Shown here one piece after another: positions 39,454-50,825 of a DNA stretch of 64,000 nucleotides. This DNA is from Neoechinorhynchus agilis (lineage: Eukaryota; Acanthocephala). The DNA is taken from positions 17,236,001 to 17,300,000 of the forward strand of contig CM121341.1 of assembly GCA_051530055.1 (NCBI GenBank). The letters are read 5' to 3'. Positions within the stretch are counted from its first letter, which is position 1; every line of letters begins with the position of its first letter. The notes below the pieces were generated by a model, which had not been told where the DNA came from, did not search any database, and saw nothing but the letters and a program-made list of their open reading frames with translations. Both the position numbers and the translations under genes were made by a program.

Positions 39454-40869
39454 ATGGATACTTTAACAAATTCTATTTCAAAATTATCCATTCAATCTTT
39501 GGACAATCTCGATGTTAAGAAATTGACGCCATTGACGCCGGAGGTAATAAGCCGTCAGGCGACGATGAACATCGGAACCATTGGTCACGTAGCTCACGGC
39601 AAATCCACGGTGGTAAAGTCTTTATCTGGCGTAATGACAGTTCGATTTAAGAACGAAAAAGAGCGAAATATAACAATAAAGCTGGGATACGCTAATGCAA
39701 AGATCTATAAATGTGATAATGAGAAATGTCCACGGCCGGGATGCTACCGAACCGCAGGTAGCAGCAAAGACGACGTATTTCCTTGCGAACGTCCGAATTG
39801 TGGAGGAATGTATAGACTTTTGAGACATGTGAGTTTTGTGGATTGTCCCGGCCACGATATCTTCATGGCTACAATGTTGAACGGTGCTGCTGTGATGGAT
39901 GCTGCTTTATTGCTTATAGCTGGCAATGAGACATGTCCTCAGCCACAAACTGCGGAACATTTAGCAGCCATTCAAATAATGAAGCTCAAACACATTATTA
40001 TTCTTCAAAATAAAATAGATCTTGTCACGAAACAGGCTGCTCGTGATCAATTTGTTCAAATAAGCGACTATATTAAAGGAACTCCTGCTTATGGAGCTCC
40101 TATAATACCAATCAGTGCTCAACTCAAGTACAATATCGACGTGATTGCTGAGTATATCGCTCAAAAAATCCCGATTCCATTAAGAGATTTCACTTCTGAT
40201 GCACGACTAATTGTTATCAGATCTTTTGATGTTAACAAACCTGGCTGTGAAGTGGATGAATTGAAAGGAGGTGTGGCCGGTGGTAGCATTTTACGAGGGG
40301 TTCTAAGAGTTGGTCAAACAGTTGAAGTTCGACCTGGGATTGTATCAAAAGATGCCGAAGGGAAACTTATTTGTCGACCAATATTTTCAAAAGTGGTATC
40401 ACTTTATGCTGAACAGAACGATCTTCAGTATGCCGTTCCTGGAGGGCTGATTGGCGTTGGCACTAAAATCGATCCAATTTTATGTAGATCGGACCGTCTT
40501 GTTGGTCAAGTCCTTGGAGCTATCGGTAGTCTTCCTTATATATTCACCGAACTCGAGATTGCGTATTCTTTGCTAAGGCGACTTCTTGGAGTAAGAATTG
40601 AAGGCGATCGAAAAGGGGCGAAAGTAGCTAAACTCGTTCGATCAGAGTGTCTCATGGTTAATATTGGAAGTCTCTCAACTGGCGGTCGGATCAGCTTTGT
40701 CGACGATAAGGTAGCCCGGATTCAGCTGACGCATCCAGTTTGCACTGAAATTGGCGAGAAAATCGCTCTTAGTCGACGTGTTGAAAAGCATTGGCGGCTC
40801 ATAGGATGGGGAACTGTGAAGCGCGGAATCACAGTAAAACCAACCGGCGACGCTCCTGAGGTTTTGTAA
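39454..40869 (+). CDS. EIF2S3: translation initiation factor eIF2 gamma
   Basis: GTPase subunit of eIF2, which carries Met-tRNAi to the 40S subunit. The 471-residue single-exon frame matches the usual length of about 470. G1 is [13 protein letters not shown]3 DCPGH and G4 NKID. The zinc-ribbon insertion [11 protein letters not shown]...CERPNCGG is present, as is [20 protein letters not shown]. Domain II and III contain [17 protein letters not shown] and [15 protein letters not shown]. The C-terminus reads [20 protein letters not shown]. No frame break is seen. The ATG follows an acceptor-like GGTCTAAG by 3 nt. Confidence 0.97.
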   Translation: MDTLTNSISKLSIQSLDNLDVKKLTPLTPEVISRQATMNIGTIGHVAHGKSTVVKSLSGVMTVRFKNEKERNITIKLGYANAKIYKCDNEKCPRPGCYRTAGSSKDDVFPCERPNCGGMYRLLRHVSFVDCPGHDIFMATMLNGAAVMDAALLLIAGNETCPQPQTAEHLAAIQIMKLKHIIILQNKIDLVTKQAARDQFVQISDYIKGTPAYGAPIIPISAQLKYNIDVIAEYIAQKIPIPLRDFTSDARLIVIRSFDVNKPGCEVDELKGGVAGGSILRGVLRVGQTVEVRPGIVSKDAEGKLICRPIFSKVVSLYAEQNDLQYAVPGGLIGVGTKIDPILCRSDRLVGQVLGAIGSLPYIFTELEIAYSLLRRLLGVRIEGDRKGAKVAKLVRSECLMVNIGSLSTGGRISFVDDKVARIQLTHPVCTEIGEKIALSRRVEKHWRLIGWGTVKRGITVKPTGDAPEVL

Positions 40870-41916
40870 CAGATCCGCAGTCGTGCACACAAGCACAAAC
40901 AAAAATTAATTGATCATTCGTTTTTGATAAATCCGTGGGATAAACTCTGAATTTTCTAAAGAGCGAATAACTCAAATAATAAGTTTTTGTTAATTTTTCA
41001 AATTCTGATGTATTTAAACGTCTCACGGCTGAAAAATGATTTAGATTTCTTAAACTATCCGAGGGTAATGTGGAAAATTCTACACTTAATATGAGATCCA
41101 GCAAAATTGGATAAAGCCGTCGGGATATTACTTTTTTCAGTGCAAATTCTTTCTACAATTCAGAATGGAGGAGTCTTGGTCATTGACATTGAAAGTTAAT
41201 CAAAAAAGGAAGTACCACACCGTTGCACCTCTCTTCGTTCGCTAATTAGTTTTTTTTAGTTAATTCAACGAATCTAATTGCATTGAATCCGAAGAAATGA
41301 TGTCCTAGTATTTTTGGTTATACTGAATTAAGAAGTCATATCTTTCACCGGCAAGTTCAAGGAAAGCCGTAAAATCATATGAATATTATTTATTGTTGTT
41401 AATAGTCTAAGAATCTTAAAGTTCACATTTTTACATATCCTTGACTTCATTTATTTTTGAATCTATTAGATGGTTTTTCATACATAATTTCTTTTCTATT
41501 TCGCGGAACTATAATAAGGTCATTCTGAGTTTTCCAACAGTAAAATACTCATTAAAACATTCCTTACATAAAACGATTAGTCTACGTTATGTTATTAGCG
41601 AAAATTCTATCAACTCAAATAATTTTTGATTTTCAAGTGCGAAAGTAAGAAGATAGTTTTTAGTCGCAATTTCCATCTGGCGATCGTTGATTCTCTTTTG
41701 TACTGAAATCGTAAAGATGAAGTCTTCGAGCTCGCTTTGATTATCTCCAAAATAGGTTCATTTTAAACCCATTTTAATTTTCGCTTTTAATAGAATGTGC
41801 TGATTGCTGCCATTTCAAAATCTTTAACGTCGGAAGCCCGGTAAAGGATACGCATTATATTTAATTAAGCCGACGACCGCCACCGTAAACTTTGAACGAT
41901 GTTTATTTCTTTGTCG
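40870..41916. other. convergent intergenic region, nothing recognised
   Basis: Lies between the 3' ends of eIF2 gamma and the Tudor gene. AT-rich, with short unconvincing frames only. Confidence 0.5.
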
Positions 41917-42828
41917 TTAAAGTTTAACTTGTCGTGTACGGGTCTTTAATAACGACATCCCAAGAAGGTCTTTCATTAGCTCACAATCTTCTCTGGTTTT
42001 AAGTGACGAGAAACTTTTGGATCTAACCACTCGAGCCTCACTTTTTGACTCTTCCAACTCGATCCTCGGTTCCTCAAAATGCGGTGACACGTACCATCGA
42101 TTCAAATTAGAGGTCTTTATCTTTCCCCTGAGGACAGCATTTTCGTAGCTAACACTCCATATCCATTTTGAATTACAAACCAAGCTCTTTGGAGGCAAAC
42201 AAGTCACGTACTTCATCGGAATTGGCACTAAATTCGTGCTATAAACCACACATCGAACTCCTGTATCTATTAATCGCACCGTGACTGTAGATGACATTGA
42301 ATATAGAATTTTGGCTCTGTACCAGGATCCACGGTGAAGAGCAATGACAAAGTCGGACGTGAGATCGTGAACACTAGTCGACGAATCATGTCCGATCGCA
42401 AGAATCCCGATTATGGATTGAAGCTCGTCGTAAAGGCGCTCAACACTTGAGTCAAATATGATCAATATGCGTTGATGATAAGCTTTTTGATTATAACCTT
42501 CGTCTGGTTTCAAAAGACGAAAGCTGATTTCACAACCGTGATCTAGTCGACTTGCAACTATATCAATGGATCCGAGTATGTTCTGGACGCATTCGGTGAT
42601 TGAAGTCGAATTGCGTCGTGTAGGCGGATCTCTTCTTGTTCTATGAAATGGATATAATTCCGTTAAAGTGTCGATCATGTCTTGTTGATCACCCGTCGTA
42701 CGCCATACTACGGTGTACGTTTCGTCCAACGATTGCTCATCTTCGTCATCGTCGGACGAATCTTCGGAAATGTTTGTTATTTGACGATTATTCTGAAACT
42801 TTTTAACCAAATCCATTACATAGCCCAT
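41917..42828 (-). CDS. single Tudor-domain protein
   Basis: A 303-residue single-exon product. The N-terminus is acidic (SEDSSDDDEDEQSLDETYTV, about 21-40). A central segment of about 100 residues follows with no motif I recognise. Then comes a Tudor core at about 160-210: DLTSDFVIALHRGSWYRAKI, then TVTVRLIDTGVRCVVYSTNL, with the W-x-RA-I and the D-x-G turn of extended Tudor domains. Such domains bind dimethylarginine in germline RNP or snRNP proteins. One domain and no helicase or nuclease module are present, so the exact ortholog (a TDRD-type protein) is not decided. The 744 bp to the next gene upstream form a divergent promoter region. Confidence 0.75.
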   Translation of the reverse strand: MGYVMDLVKKFQNNRQITNISEDSSDDDEDEQSLDETYTVVWRTTGDQQDMIDTLTELYPFHRTRRDPPTRRNSTSITECVQNILGSIDIVASRLDHGCEISFRLLKPDEGYNQKAYHQRILIIFDSSVERLYDELQSIIGILAIGHDSSTSVHDLTSDFVIALHRGSWYRAKILYSMSSTVTVRLIDTGVRCVVYSTNLVPIPMKYVTCLPPKSLVCNSKWIWSVSYENAVLRGKIKTSNLNRWYVSPHFEEPRIELEESKSEARVVRSKSFSSLKTREDCELMKDLLGMSLLKTRTRQVKL

Positions 42829-43572
42829 CGAATAGTGGTGAATTCAGAAACTAGTAAACACGTTTAAATTTATTGCTTCGATCGTTCGGCAACCCTTTTT
42901 GATAATTTTAACTTTATTATTTGCTGCGGTTAGCTGAAAGAGGTGCGTGTGGTCGTTAAAGTATTTAAAAATTAGAGTTGCATTGAGCACGAATTCGTCT
43001 TTTGAAAATTCCTTGAAAACGAATACTTTTTTATAAAATTATATCGTTCAAAAATTGTCTTTAATGTTCAGTTTAGATAGTACCTTACAAAGTCGAGATT
43101 TTTCAAGATTCACCAGGAAATCGCAAATACTGGATAAGACAAACTAAGGCTTCTTGAGATGTCGCCCTAAACACATACACTAACGCTTCCAAACCAACTG
43201 CAAAAGCTTCGTTTTCTTAAGTCGTGCAATGCTTAATAAGTACTCATTTTAAATAAAATGATAATGCCGAGAATTTATGGCTATACACTTCTGGATGAAA
43301 CGAGTAAAAATTTTCGCACTAATTCTTTAGAGCCGAATTGACTCGCTAGCTTCATTGCTCCGAAATTTCTATCTGAGTTGTTTATTCGCACTTTACCATC
43401 GTAAAACTGATTTTTAGTCCATGAAATTCTAATTCAGTGTACAGAGATATTTCGATATTCATTGTGATTCGCTTGTTAAACGATTGATCATTTTAATGAT
43501 TATATCCTTATCGATTATTGTAACAAAGTTACAGTTGACCTACTGTCCTTAGTCGTATATTATAGATTTCGA

Positions 43573-44310
43573 ATGCGCAATGGACTGTCTAAATTAAACA
43601 GGTTACGGCGATCAGTAAAGAAACTGGCACCAATGCCTATTGATGATCTTGGCAATATTCACATTGAGATGTGCAACCGGTGAGTATAGAAAATCTTAGA
43701 TATTCTCGTTAGATGCAATATCAAAGATACAATGCGAAAACGGTAGAAAAAGTTGGTCCCGATAGAGCCTGTGCCGAATGGATACTCGCATGTCAGCTCG
43801 GTTTCATTCGATTTAAGTATTGGAAGACACCTATATCAACTGTGAAAAGACTTCCACCTGAACCAGTCATTGGAATATTCTCAATTGAGGAATTGAGCTT
43901 CAAAGATAGTCCGATTAACTCCCATGGTCTCAGATATTTAAGTATGTCTTGACTTGGTGTATAGCATTTTCATCGCTTTCATTGTAGACCGGTTGAACCA
44001 ATTGAAGGAAGTGGAGTTTGAAAATTGCTCAAAGATAGATGACGTCGCTTTAGCGACTTTAGTATCTTCGAAATTCAAGATTGAGCGGTTAAAGATTTGT
44101 AACAACTCATTGATCACTGATGTTGGTCTCTGTTATTTAAGTTTGCTAAAGTAGGTAGCTCGAATGTTGTAAAGTAAACAATAGCTCAATAACAGGAATC
44201 TACGTCATATGGAACTACAAAGGTTGAACAATGTTCATCAAAAATCAAAAGTTATCATGTTTTTGAAACAGAAACTACCTCATGCCGCGATCGTCTCCGA
44301 TTTCGAATAA
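43573..44310 (+). CDS. DMAC2L/ATP5S-like mitochondrial protein, four exons
   Basis: A leucine-rich mitochondrial protein of the ATP synthase factor B / DMAC2 family. Exons: 43573-43679, 43727-43941, 43988-44150, 44196-44310; total 600 nt, 199 residues. All introns are GT-AG and 45-47 nt. The basic start MRNGLSKLNRLRRSVKK fits a presequence. The family block is EKVGPDRACAEWILACQLG. Leucine-rich repeats follow: LKEVEFENCSKIDDVALATL, ERLKICNNSLITDVGLCYL, LRHMELQRLNN, and the end VIMFLKQKLPHAAI. The length agrees with human ATP5S (about 200). Intron 1 uses an AAAG acceptor with a purine-rich tract, chosen because it keeps the alignment to NKVDYDRIRDVGPD. Confidence 0.85.
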
Positions 44311-44831
44311 GCTCTTTTTATTACAAGGGGAATTAAATCTAGAACTGGCAAAAATCTAAGTGCATGAATGCGATTAATGTTAACTCGTATCTTTAATTTA
44401 AACAAAATTGAGGGCAAATGATTAAATTTTTAGATTCTGTAAATAAAGAAAAATCCATTAAATCCGACTATTTCTTTATTTTGATGCCATCTTTACAACC
44501 ATATTTAATTTCTTACGACTTCAACAGAATAATTGCTACAATGAAGAAAAAAAATAAATTTGTTTTCTGAATCCTTTAAAAGTTATCAATGTTGTCTGAT
44601 TCTTTTATTGCACTATTTTCTGTATTTCACGCGAATAACAAATGGTATTTTCGATAATACGAGATCACTTCACGTGACCGCAGTATAGATTCCTATTTAC
44701 AATCATCTATCGGATGTTTTTGCTTTTTACGTAGGGAAATAAGTAGGGCGAAAGGTGTAAGCTCCCATCTCGCCGTTATAAGCTTAAATCTTTTTAAATA
44801 AGACTCCATTTCAGAGATAACTATTGTCGTA

Positions 44832-46523
44832 ATGGTCGATGTCAATGCTAAGATAGCAAGAAAATCTGAAATAAATGAAGACACGATATTGAATATCGAA
44901 GTATTTGGTGATGGCGTCGAAAAATCGTTTCCACCAGTATACCTTAAGCGCAAAGTAAGTCCTTCGATTTGTTTTAAATCTTCACTTCTTTTCATTTAGA
45001 ATGAGGTGCAGCGACTTACAACTAATTATTCGCATTCTAGCAAAAAGAAGCCTTCAATGCGGCTATCTTACAACCGTGACTACGAACTGACCGAGTATGA
45101 TTTTAACTGGCTAAACCGTTTGAATGAAAAATTGGACGAGATGAAAATCACTGAAAATTTGACTGCGGATCTCCTGGAAAAATACCTGAATGTAATCGAG
45201 GACGCATCATTCTTCGCAGACGCAAATCCTCCATTACAGTCTGATGAAAGTTGGGTGTGTGCTATATGTCTAATGGATCACAAAGATGCGGAAGGGACAA
45301 TCATAGTATGTGACCGTTGTGACATGGCCATTCACGTCGAATGCTACGGTGTGGGTTACGTTCCAAATGAAGATTGGCTTTGTGAGCGTTGTAGACTTTG
45401 TCCTTCTCCAAAAGACCCAAAGTCTTTGCAATGTCAGATTTGCCCACGAATGGATCCCTGTGCTGCTATGAAGCAGATCAGTTTAAATTCTGGTTCAGAT
45501 CAGAAGACAGAAGAGAATGAAACCGGCTGGGTTCATAGTGTATGTGCAGATGCATTCCCGGAGGTTGCAGCATCTAATTATTCCAACCGGGAACCTTTAG
45601 ATGGACTTCAACGTAAACAGTCGGCCGTCAGACTGTTCAGTAAGCGAAGGCCCGACGACCGACTGTCCATATCTAAAGCGCAAATTAAGCATAAATGCGA
45701 CATTTGTCAGAAATCAGGAGACGGGGCTTGCGTAAAGTGTTCAAATGAAAAATGCACAGTGATGTTTCATCCTTCCTGCGGACAATCTGTAGGCTGTAAA
45801 ATGATTTTATCGAAAGGAGAACAATCTGGCTTATCGTTTCTGTGTCCAAAACATACCCTAAATAAAACGGCCATGTCCAGGAGAGCAAAGCGTTTTGCAG
45901 AGATTGTAAAAGGTGATGTCTGTGGAAAACCAAGGTCAAAACTTTTGGTTAAGTTGAAAGAAAAATCGATATCGGAAATCAGAAATTGTTTCTGTGGTGA
46001 ATTCCACTCCAAGTCGAGTGGATTTGTTTTCGATCGAATTATGGTATATTGGAGCTTAAAAAGAGAACGTGCCGATGGCGTTCCGTTGGGCCGAACCCGC
46101 GCGAGAAAGTCTAACATGAAACGAATTACTAATGAAGGTGATTCTAGTGTTAATAATTTTTATAAGATTGCTGGATTGATACGCTGTGATCAAGAACGAC
46201 AGTGGAAAGTGTATTCGTCGCAGTTTGCACTCTACGAGCAACAATATAGTTGCTTTTATGGATGCTTGAAATCTTGTATTGAACGAATCGAGCTGGAAAA
46301 TAAGGATTTAAAGCAAGCACGGGTTTTTGCTAGGCTCAAACGGCAATTAGCTACATTTGAGTTTTTGAATTTTAGCGAATTTCAAGATGCATTAAATGCT
46401 ACCATTGAAGAATTCCTGCTAAAAGAAGAGGTAAAGAATCCGGAGGAAGTGAAAGGTCTGTGCCGTAAATGTCTTGAAATAGCCAGCCATTCTTTATCAG
46501 AAGCGGCTCGCAAATCTTGTTGA
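44832..46523 (+). CDS. BRPF/NTO1-like PHD-zinc knuckle-PHD protein
   Basis: Scaffold-type chromatin reader of MYST acetyltransferase complexes. Exon 1 is 44832-44954 and exon 2 is 45000-46523; the intron is 45 nt, GT-AG. The product is about 548 residues. The EPC-like segment DYELTEYDFNWLNRLNEKLD precedes the first PHD (WVCAICLMDHKDAEGTIIVC, then CDMAIHVECYGVGYVP). A zinc knuckle follows (CRLCPSP...LQCQICP) and then an extended PHD ending FHPSCGQSVGCKM...FLCPKH. Downstream, RIMVYWSLKRERADGVPLGR matches the BRPF block after the PZP module. No bromodomain or PWWP follows; the protein ends after a helical tail. It is therefore shorter than metazoan BRPF (about 1200) and could be JADE-like in length. 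Confidence 0.85.
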
Positions 46524-47018
46524 TTGGTGAGTGTTTATCGAAATTAAATTATTTTGTTATATATACAGAAAATGTTAACGGCTCGTAATTTTTATAAAAG
46601 ACCATCGTCACATAAAAAGTAATTTTTTGCTTTAAAAGGTTTTATTGAATAGAAAACACACTCACACACGATGTAAAGTTATAATGAATATAATAGTAAC
46701 GTCGCTAAATAATGGTGATGTCACTGGGTCAATATTCGCAAAAATAATATTTCTTATCTAAGATGAAACCTATATTGAACTTTAAAAACCACAGAGTAAA
46801 ATGTATAAATACAATAAATTTAGCTCTACTCTCATTCATTCCTTTTCCTGAAAGGCAACCTGTGAACAGGTACCAAATTTAGGGAAAGGTTTAGGTAAAG
46901 ACCGACGAACAGACGAATTTGTCAACTAATTGATGACTTTGTAAAAAAAATTTAATGATGCTCATAATCGATGAATCGCTTTAAACACAAGGCCTCTGCA
47001 TGAATTTTACAAGAAAAT

Positions 47019-48356
47019 TTATTCAAGGGTACAGCAGCCGGGACACTCGCGCACAATATTCCTCATAACCGAATCACACTCCGGACAAAAAATCCACTTA
47101 CATAGAAGGCATTTCAAGAGATATTTACAATTCTGTTTGACGCATTCGGGATTGTATTTGTGGGCGTTACTTTGACTAACGACAAAACTATCACAGCCAT
47201 CACAATGATATCCTTGAGGTGGAACCTTTAATTCGAGCATTCGTCCAAAAGGTTTTGACTGCTGAAATGTTCGAGCAATGTGTTCACCTGATACTAAAGC
47301 TAATCCACATATCCGACATTCAATCGGAATCATGCAATAAATGGCATGGCATCCTGGACACCTGAAGCCCATTTTTGATCCATGTACATAGCAGCTCAAT
47401 TTGAACTCTTTATTATGACTCGTGCCCATAGAATGGCTCATACATTGAACAGGATGGCATTTCACGTATGTCGGGTATGCAAGCCGGACGAATGAATTCT
47501 TATTATTAGCCGTGAATGCGGGTGTTATGGATATATAACTTAAGACTTTCTCCATATGATTTACATCTAAGATCACTTGATTAGTGGGGATTTCCGTTTT
47601 GCTGATTAAAGTAGCATCGCACAAGTGTTGAAGAATGCGACACTCGGCTGCCATTGATAATGCATAACATTGAATACCGACATTTTTCAATAGAGGAAGT
47701 GTACCATTGAGAATGTCACCCGGATCAACTGAACCGAGACTTCCAGTGACCAACAAGATCTCTTTACTGGAACCCGAAGGTGAGTGGCGTAAAATGGAGG
47801 CTGCAGCGTCCAAAGATTGTTGAAGCGTTATGACATCCCGTTTATCACTCTTATCCACAAAATCGGCAGGGTTCATTTTTTCATTATTTGAAAATATGAA
47901 AGGTAATTGAGACTTGGCATGCTGCTTCTCAAGTCTCCCACAGTTCATGTATTCTTCAAGACAGTTGGATATTGTTTGTAGGCTACTTGTCAGATTACAA
48001 GCGAGTCGGCACTTTCCATGAGAAGTTGTGATAATTCCTATCTGACCAATGGGGTTATTTGAAAAGAACTTTGAGGCGAAATCCTTGAGAAGTTTTACCG
48101 CACACGAGAGACGATTTGGAGAAAAATCAACCTCACTATGCATCCTTCGACTCACGTCCAATATTATGAACAAATGTCTCAGAAGGCAGAAATGACGGGA
48201 TGCTGCGCCTGCTCGACGTTCAAGTTGCTGTTCAAGGATTTTCAAGGTGGTCCGATAAGTCAAATCGCTGGTATCCGTATATTGAACGCCATCATTGTCC
48301 TGCCATCCTTTTTCAAATGCCTCCTCCCAGGCGTAACTTTGAGTTTCAGGATTCAT
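47019..48356 (-). CDS. GTF2H2: TFIIH subunit p44 (GTF2H2/SSL1)
   Basis: Core TFIIH subunit that stimulates XPD helicase in transcription and nucleotide excision repair. A single-exon product of 445 residues. The vWA-like domain begins LRHLFIILDVSRRM and contains NPIGQIGIITT and EILLVTGSLGSVDPGDI. Then come the Zn-binding blocks FRCPGCHAIYCMIPIECRIC, GLALVSGEHIAR and the C-terminal RING-like CDGCDSF...LKCLLCKWIFCPECD...CPGC. A stretch of about 30 residues (near 145-180) inside the vWA domain is extra relative to human p44 (395). I chose the second ATG because it lies 2 nt after ATTTTAG, an acceptor-like site; an in-frame ATG 12 nt upstream would overlap that site. Confidence 0.95.
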   Translation of the reverse strand: MNPETQSYAWEEAFEKGWQDNDGVQYTDTSDLTYRTTLKILEQQLERRAGAASRHFCLLRHLFIILDVSRRMHSEVDFSPNRLSCAVKLLKDFASKFFSNNPIGQIGIITTSHGKCRLACNLTSSLQTISNCLEEYMNCGRLEKQHAKSQLPFIFSNNEKMNPADFVDKSDKRDVITLQQSLDAAASILRHSPSGSSKEILLVTGSLGSVDPGDILNGTLPLLKNVGIQCYALSMAAECRILQHLCDATLISKTEIPTNQVILDVNHMEKVLSYISITPAFTANNKNSFVRLAYPTYVKCHPVQCMSHSMGTSHNKEFKLSCYVHGSKMGFRCPGCHAIYCMIPIECRICGLALVSGEHIARTFQQSKPFGRMLELKVPPQGYHCDGCDSFVVSQSNAHKYNPECVKQNCKYLLKCLLCKWIFCPECDSVMRNIVRECPGCCTLE

Positions 48357-48929
48357 GTCTAAAATCATTTATAAATGTAAACAAAAAAAATGAGGATTTG
48401 CACTCATATATTTACGAAATGGGTGAAATAATGATTTGGAACATATTTTTGAATTATGATAAATACAAAAACAATAATGAGCACGGAGAAATTTAGAACT
48501 AATTCTGTAATTTTTAAAGTATGCTGTCGTGTAGGATACCCGAAATTTTATTATAGACTTAAATTGCCTGGCTTCTACTTATCCGAAATATCACAACAAA
48601 CTTTAGACTACCTTTCTTATTTCCGAAATCGCACAAAGAAACCTATGAGATCTGTGCCATAAATCTAAACTAAGTATAATGCAAATTGTTCTAATTTTAT
48701 CCAATTGATTCCTAATTCCTTGAATAGACGAAACTCTCGATACATCGAACTAAATGTTTTTCAACAATTTTAATATATTGACTGTAAATTAAGGCTAACG
48801 AAAAAGGGGTCGGTCGATATTTTCAAGTTAAAAATCAAACGGATAGAGAAGTGAATCGATAAATTCGAGTTATTGTTGGTCAGTCTTAAAATTCGAAAAA
48901 GATTCGTCATGGCAATTTCAACAATCTAA

Positions 48930-49083
48930 TGCTGAAATATGCCACCGGCGATATGCGCTCCAGCAGCTTCCTGATGCAGCGAATCAGGGAGGCGATCCAA
49001 CGCTGCAATGCCGCGGCCAACAAGGAAGCTGCCGAACAATCACGACGACAGTTGCAGAATGGGACGAAAAGAAGGAATTTGTG
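48930..49083 (+). mobile_element. short LINE 3' coding fragment
   Basis: The plus frame reads ATGDMRSSSFLMQRIREAIQ, then RCNAAANKEA and a stop: the last ~50 residues of the same LINE family (ATGEPRS..FLAQKISIAVQRGNAA). A GC-rich island in AT-rich flanks. The following 700 bases (49084-49780) hold no gene; 49690-49745 repeats the sequence of 10.27-10.33 kb. Confidence 0.65.
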
Positions 49084-49779
49084 AACGAAAAGCAAATGTA
49101 ATGACTGTTCGTCTTGAACTCCTCATAAAAGAGGTGGAAGCAACAATCAATAATTCCTTTCCGAACTCCTTGTAATGATATGCATGGATATGATACTACG
49201 AGGCGTGAGAACTAATGTTTATCAGTTCTTCCAGTTATCTCAGCGAATTGGGAGCGTTATCAGACCATCGATCGGTCCCAATCAAAAGTACTCAGAATTC
49301 TCAATACCGTTAGGAAATCGTCCAATCAGATGTCGCGTAGTAATCGCGTGCAGAGTGCAATTATTCGGGTTGACTATCTGTTGAAAAAGTTATAGTAAAA
49401 TGCTTGACTCTTCCAGTGTGAAGAATTCGTGAGAGACTGAGGGAGACCAATATCTCGGAAAAATGTTCGATTTTACAATACAGTATGAAATACGGCAATT
49501 CCACACCTCCTTATTGATTCTAGGAAATTTCGAGTTCGATGGAAAGTATTATGTCTTGATTAGGTAATAAAGCCAGCATCAGTTCGAAATTGCCATTGAA
49601 AAGGAGTGGTAACCTTCCTACGGGGTTCTAGTGGACAATGAGTCAGCAACAGGGGTTTGACAAACACGTTGCCCGATAATATCTAGTCTACAGGATAAAA
49701 TATCGGAAATAAGTTAGTTAATATTTAAATCCGGGTTGGCAAAAATTACCAAAATAAAGGAAAGCATAATGTTCAAAAG

Positions 49780-50600
49780 TGGGGGGGTAGCCATGGGCTT
49801 ACCTAATGCTCCAGTTCTGGCTAATCTTTTCATGGATTACTTGGAATAAAGCGCAATGGAAACGTATGCGATCAAATCAATCTTCTACAAAAGATATGTA
49901 GACGATTTCATGGAACATCTCAACCGCCAACATAATCGAATCAAATTCACTATGAATAGGTCCGATGAAAGGTTGCCGTTTCTAGATGTATTGATTCAAA
50001 AAACGGAACACGAATTACCACATCGGTCTACAGAAAGCCGACTGAACAAATCATCTTGAGCATCTATTAAAAACCAACAAACTGATGATGATCACGACGA
50101 GCTTTGAAACGTTTTTAATAAAAAAATCATTTACCGGGTGAAGACTTAATAATTTATATATACTTTGGAGCAGTGACCATGATAAGAGCACAAAAGTTGG
50201 TATATTCAAAGGCTTTCTGCACCGTGCCTACAATATCTGCATTGAGGAGTGCCTCATAGACGAAATCCAACAGTTGAAACGAACAACGTGAGAGCAAGTG
50301 GATTATGGGAGAAACACCCAGTCAAAAGAAAAAGTCGTTGGCCCGAATTAATTGGACCTATGCATTTTAGTGCCGGACATGAGCCAAAAGACCAATCCTT
50401 TAAATATTAAGAACTAGAAAAATAGGCCTGTTGTCTACAAGGTTTCTTTACATCAGACAAACAGGCCGGAATCTGAAGACGAGACTGGTCGAGTGGATGT
50501 CGCCGAATGTCTGACTACACCAAGTGCATACTGGTCACATGATCAATCTATTATTTTAACATGTGAACATAATTAGTTTCGACGCTCAATTAAGGAGGCT
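49780..50600 (+). mobile_element. Penelope-like element, RT to GIY-YIG, decayed
   Basis: Plus-strand translation in order: AMGLPNAPVLANLFMDYLE, YKRYVDDFM, SDERLPFLDVLIQK, TSVYRKPTEQ, then after a 110-bp insertion KVGIFKGFLHRAYNICIEE, and finally a GIY-YIG part FLYIRQTGRNLKTRLVEW. This is a near-complete C-terminal half of a PLE, with several frame changes and stops. Confidence 0.75.
50050..50160 (+). repeat. hammerhead half-element inserted in a PLE
   Basis: It lies between the YRKPTEQ and YILWSSDHDKS parts of the PLE protein. CTGATGA is at 50092-50098 and GAAAC at 50106-50110. The flanks TATTAAAAAC (upstream) and GTTTTTAATA (downstream) are perfectly complementary and would form stem I. The 3' end (TTACCGGGTGAAGACTTA) matches the arm of the palindrome at 51.67-51.84 kb. 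Confidence 0.65.
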
Positions 50601-50621
50601 TACTTCATCAAAGAACAGAAA

Positions 50622-50755
50622 AAATCGATTTTGTCATAATATCGCGGATAGTTTTTCGACATGTTTAAAATGAATTTCCACTAGTTTTTCTTAAATTCTT
50701 GAAATTAAAAATCAATCGAAAAACTACCCGCGATATTATGACAAAATCGATTCTT
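50622..50755. repeat. palindromic element without clear ribozyme core
   Basis: The arms ATCGATTTTGTCATAATATC and its complement (right arm ending about 50752) pair over about 38 bp with one mismatch around a 55-bp centre. I see no CUGANGA box, so this belongs to a separate MITE-like family. Confidence 0.6.
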
Positions 50756-50825
50756 TAAAGGAAAGTCCCTTAGAAAGATCTTGCTGCTTTCATTTTTCTT
50801 AGCGCTGAACTCCAACCGAATTCTA

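Noticed and set aside
43680-43726. Treating DMAC2L intron 1 as non-canonical (TGAGTA...GTTAG)
   Set aside because: The GTGAGT to CAAAG choice is canonical and gives exactly the family spacing before VGPDR.
47820-47950. Unspliced intron explaining the extra residues in p44
   Set aside because: The stretch is in frame, without stops, and no GT-AG pair removes just the extra part; it is more likely a real loop expansion.
50622-50755. Hammerhead core in this palindrome
   Set aside because: GAAA-like strings occur, but no CUGANGA box with a pairing stem II was found.
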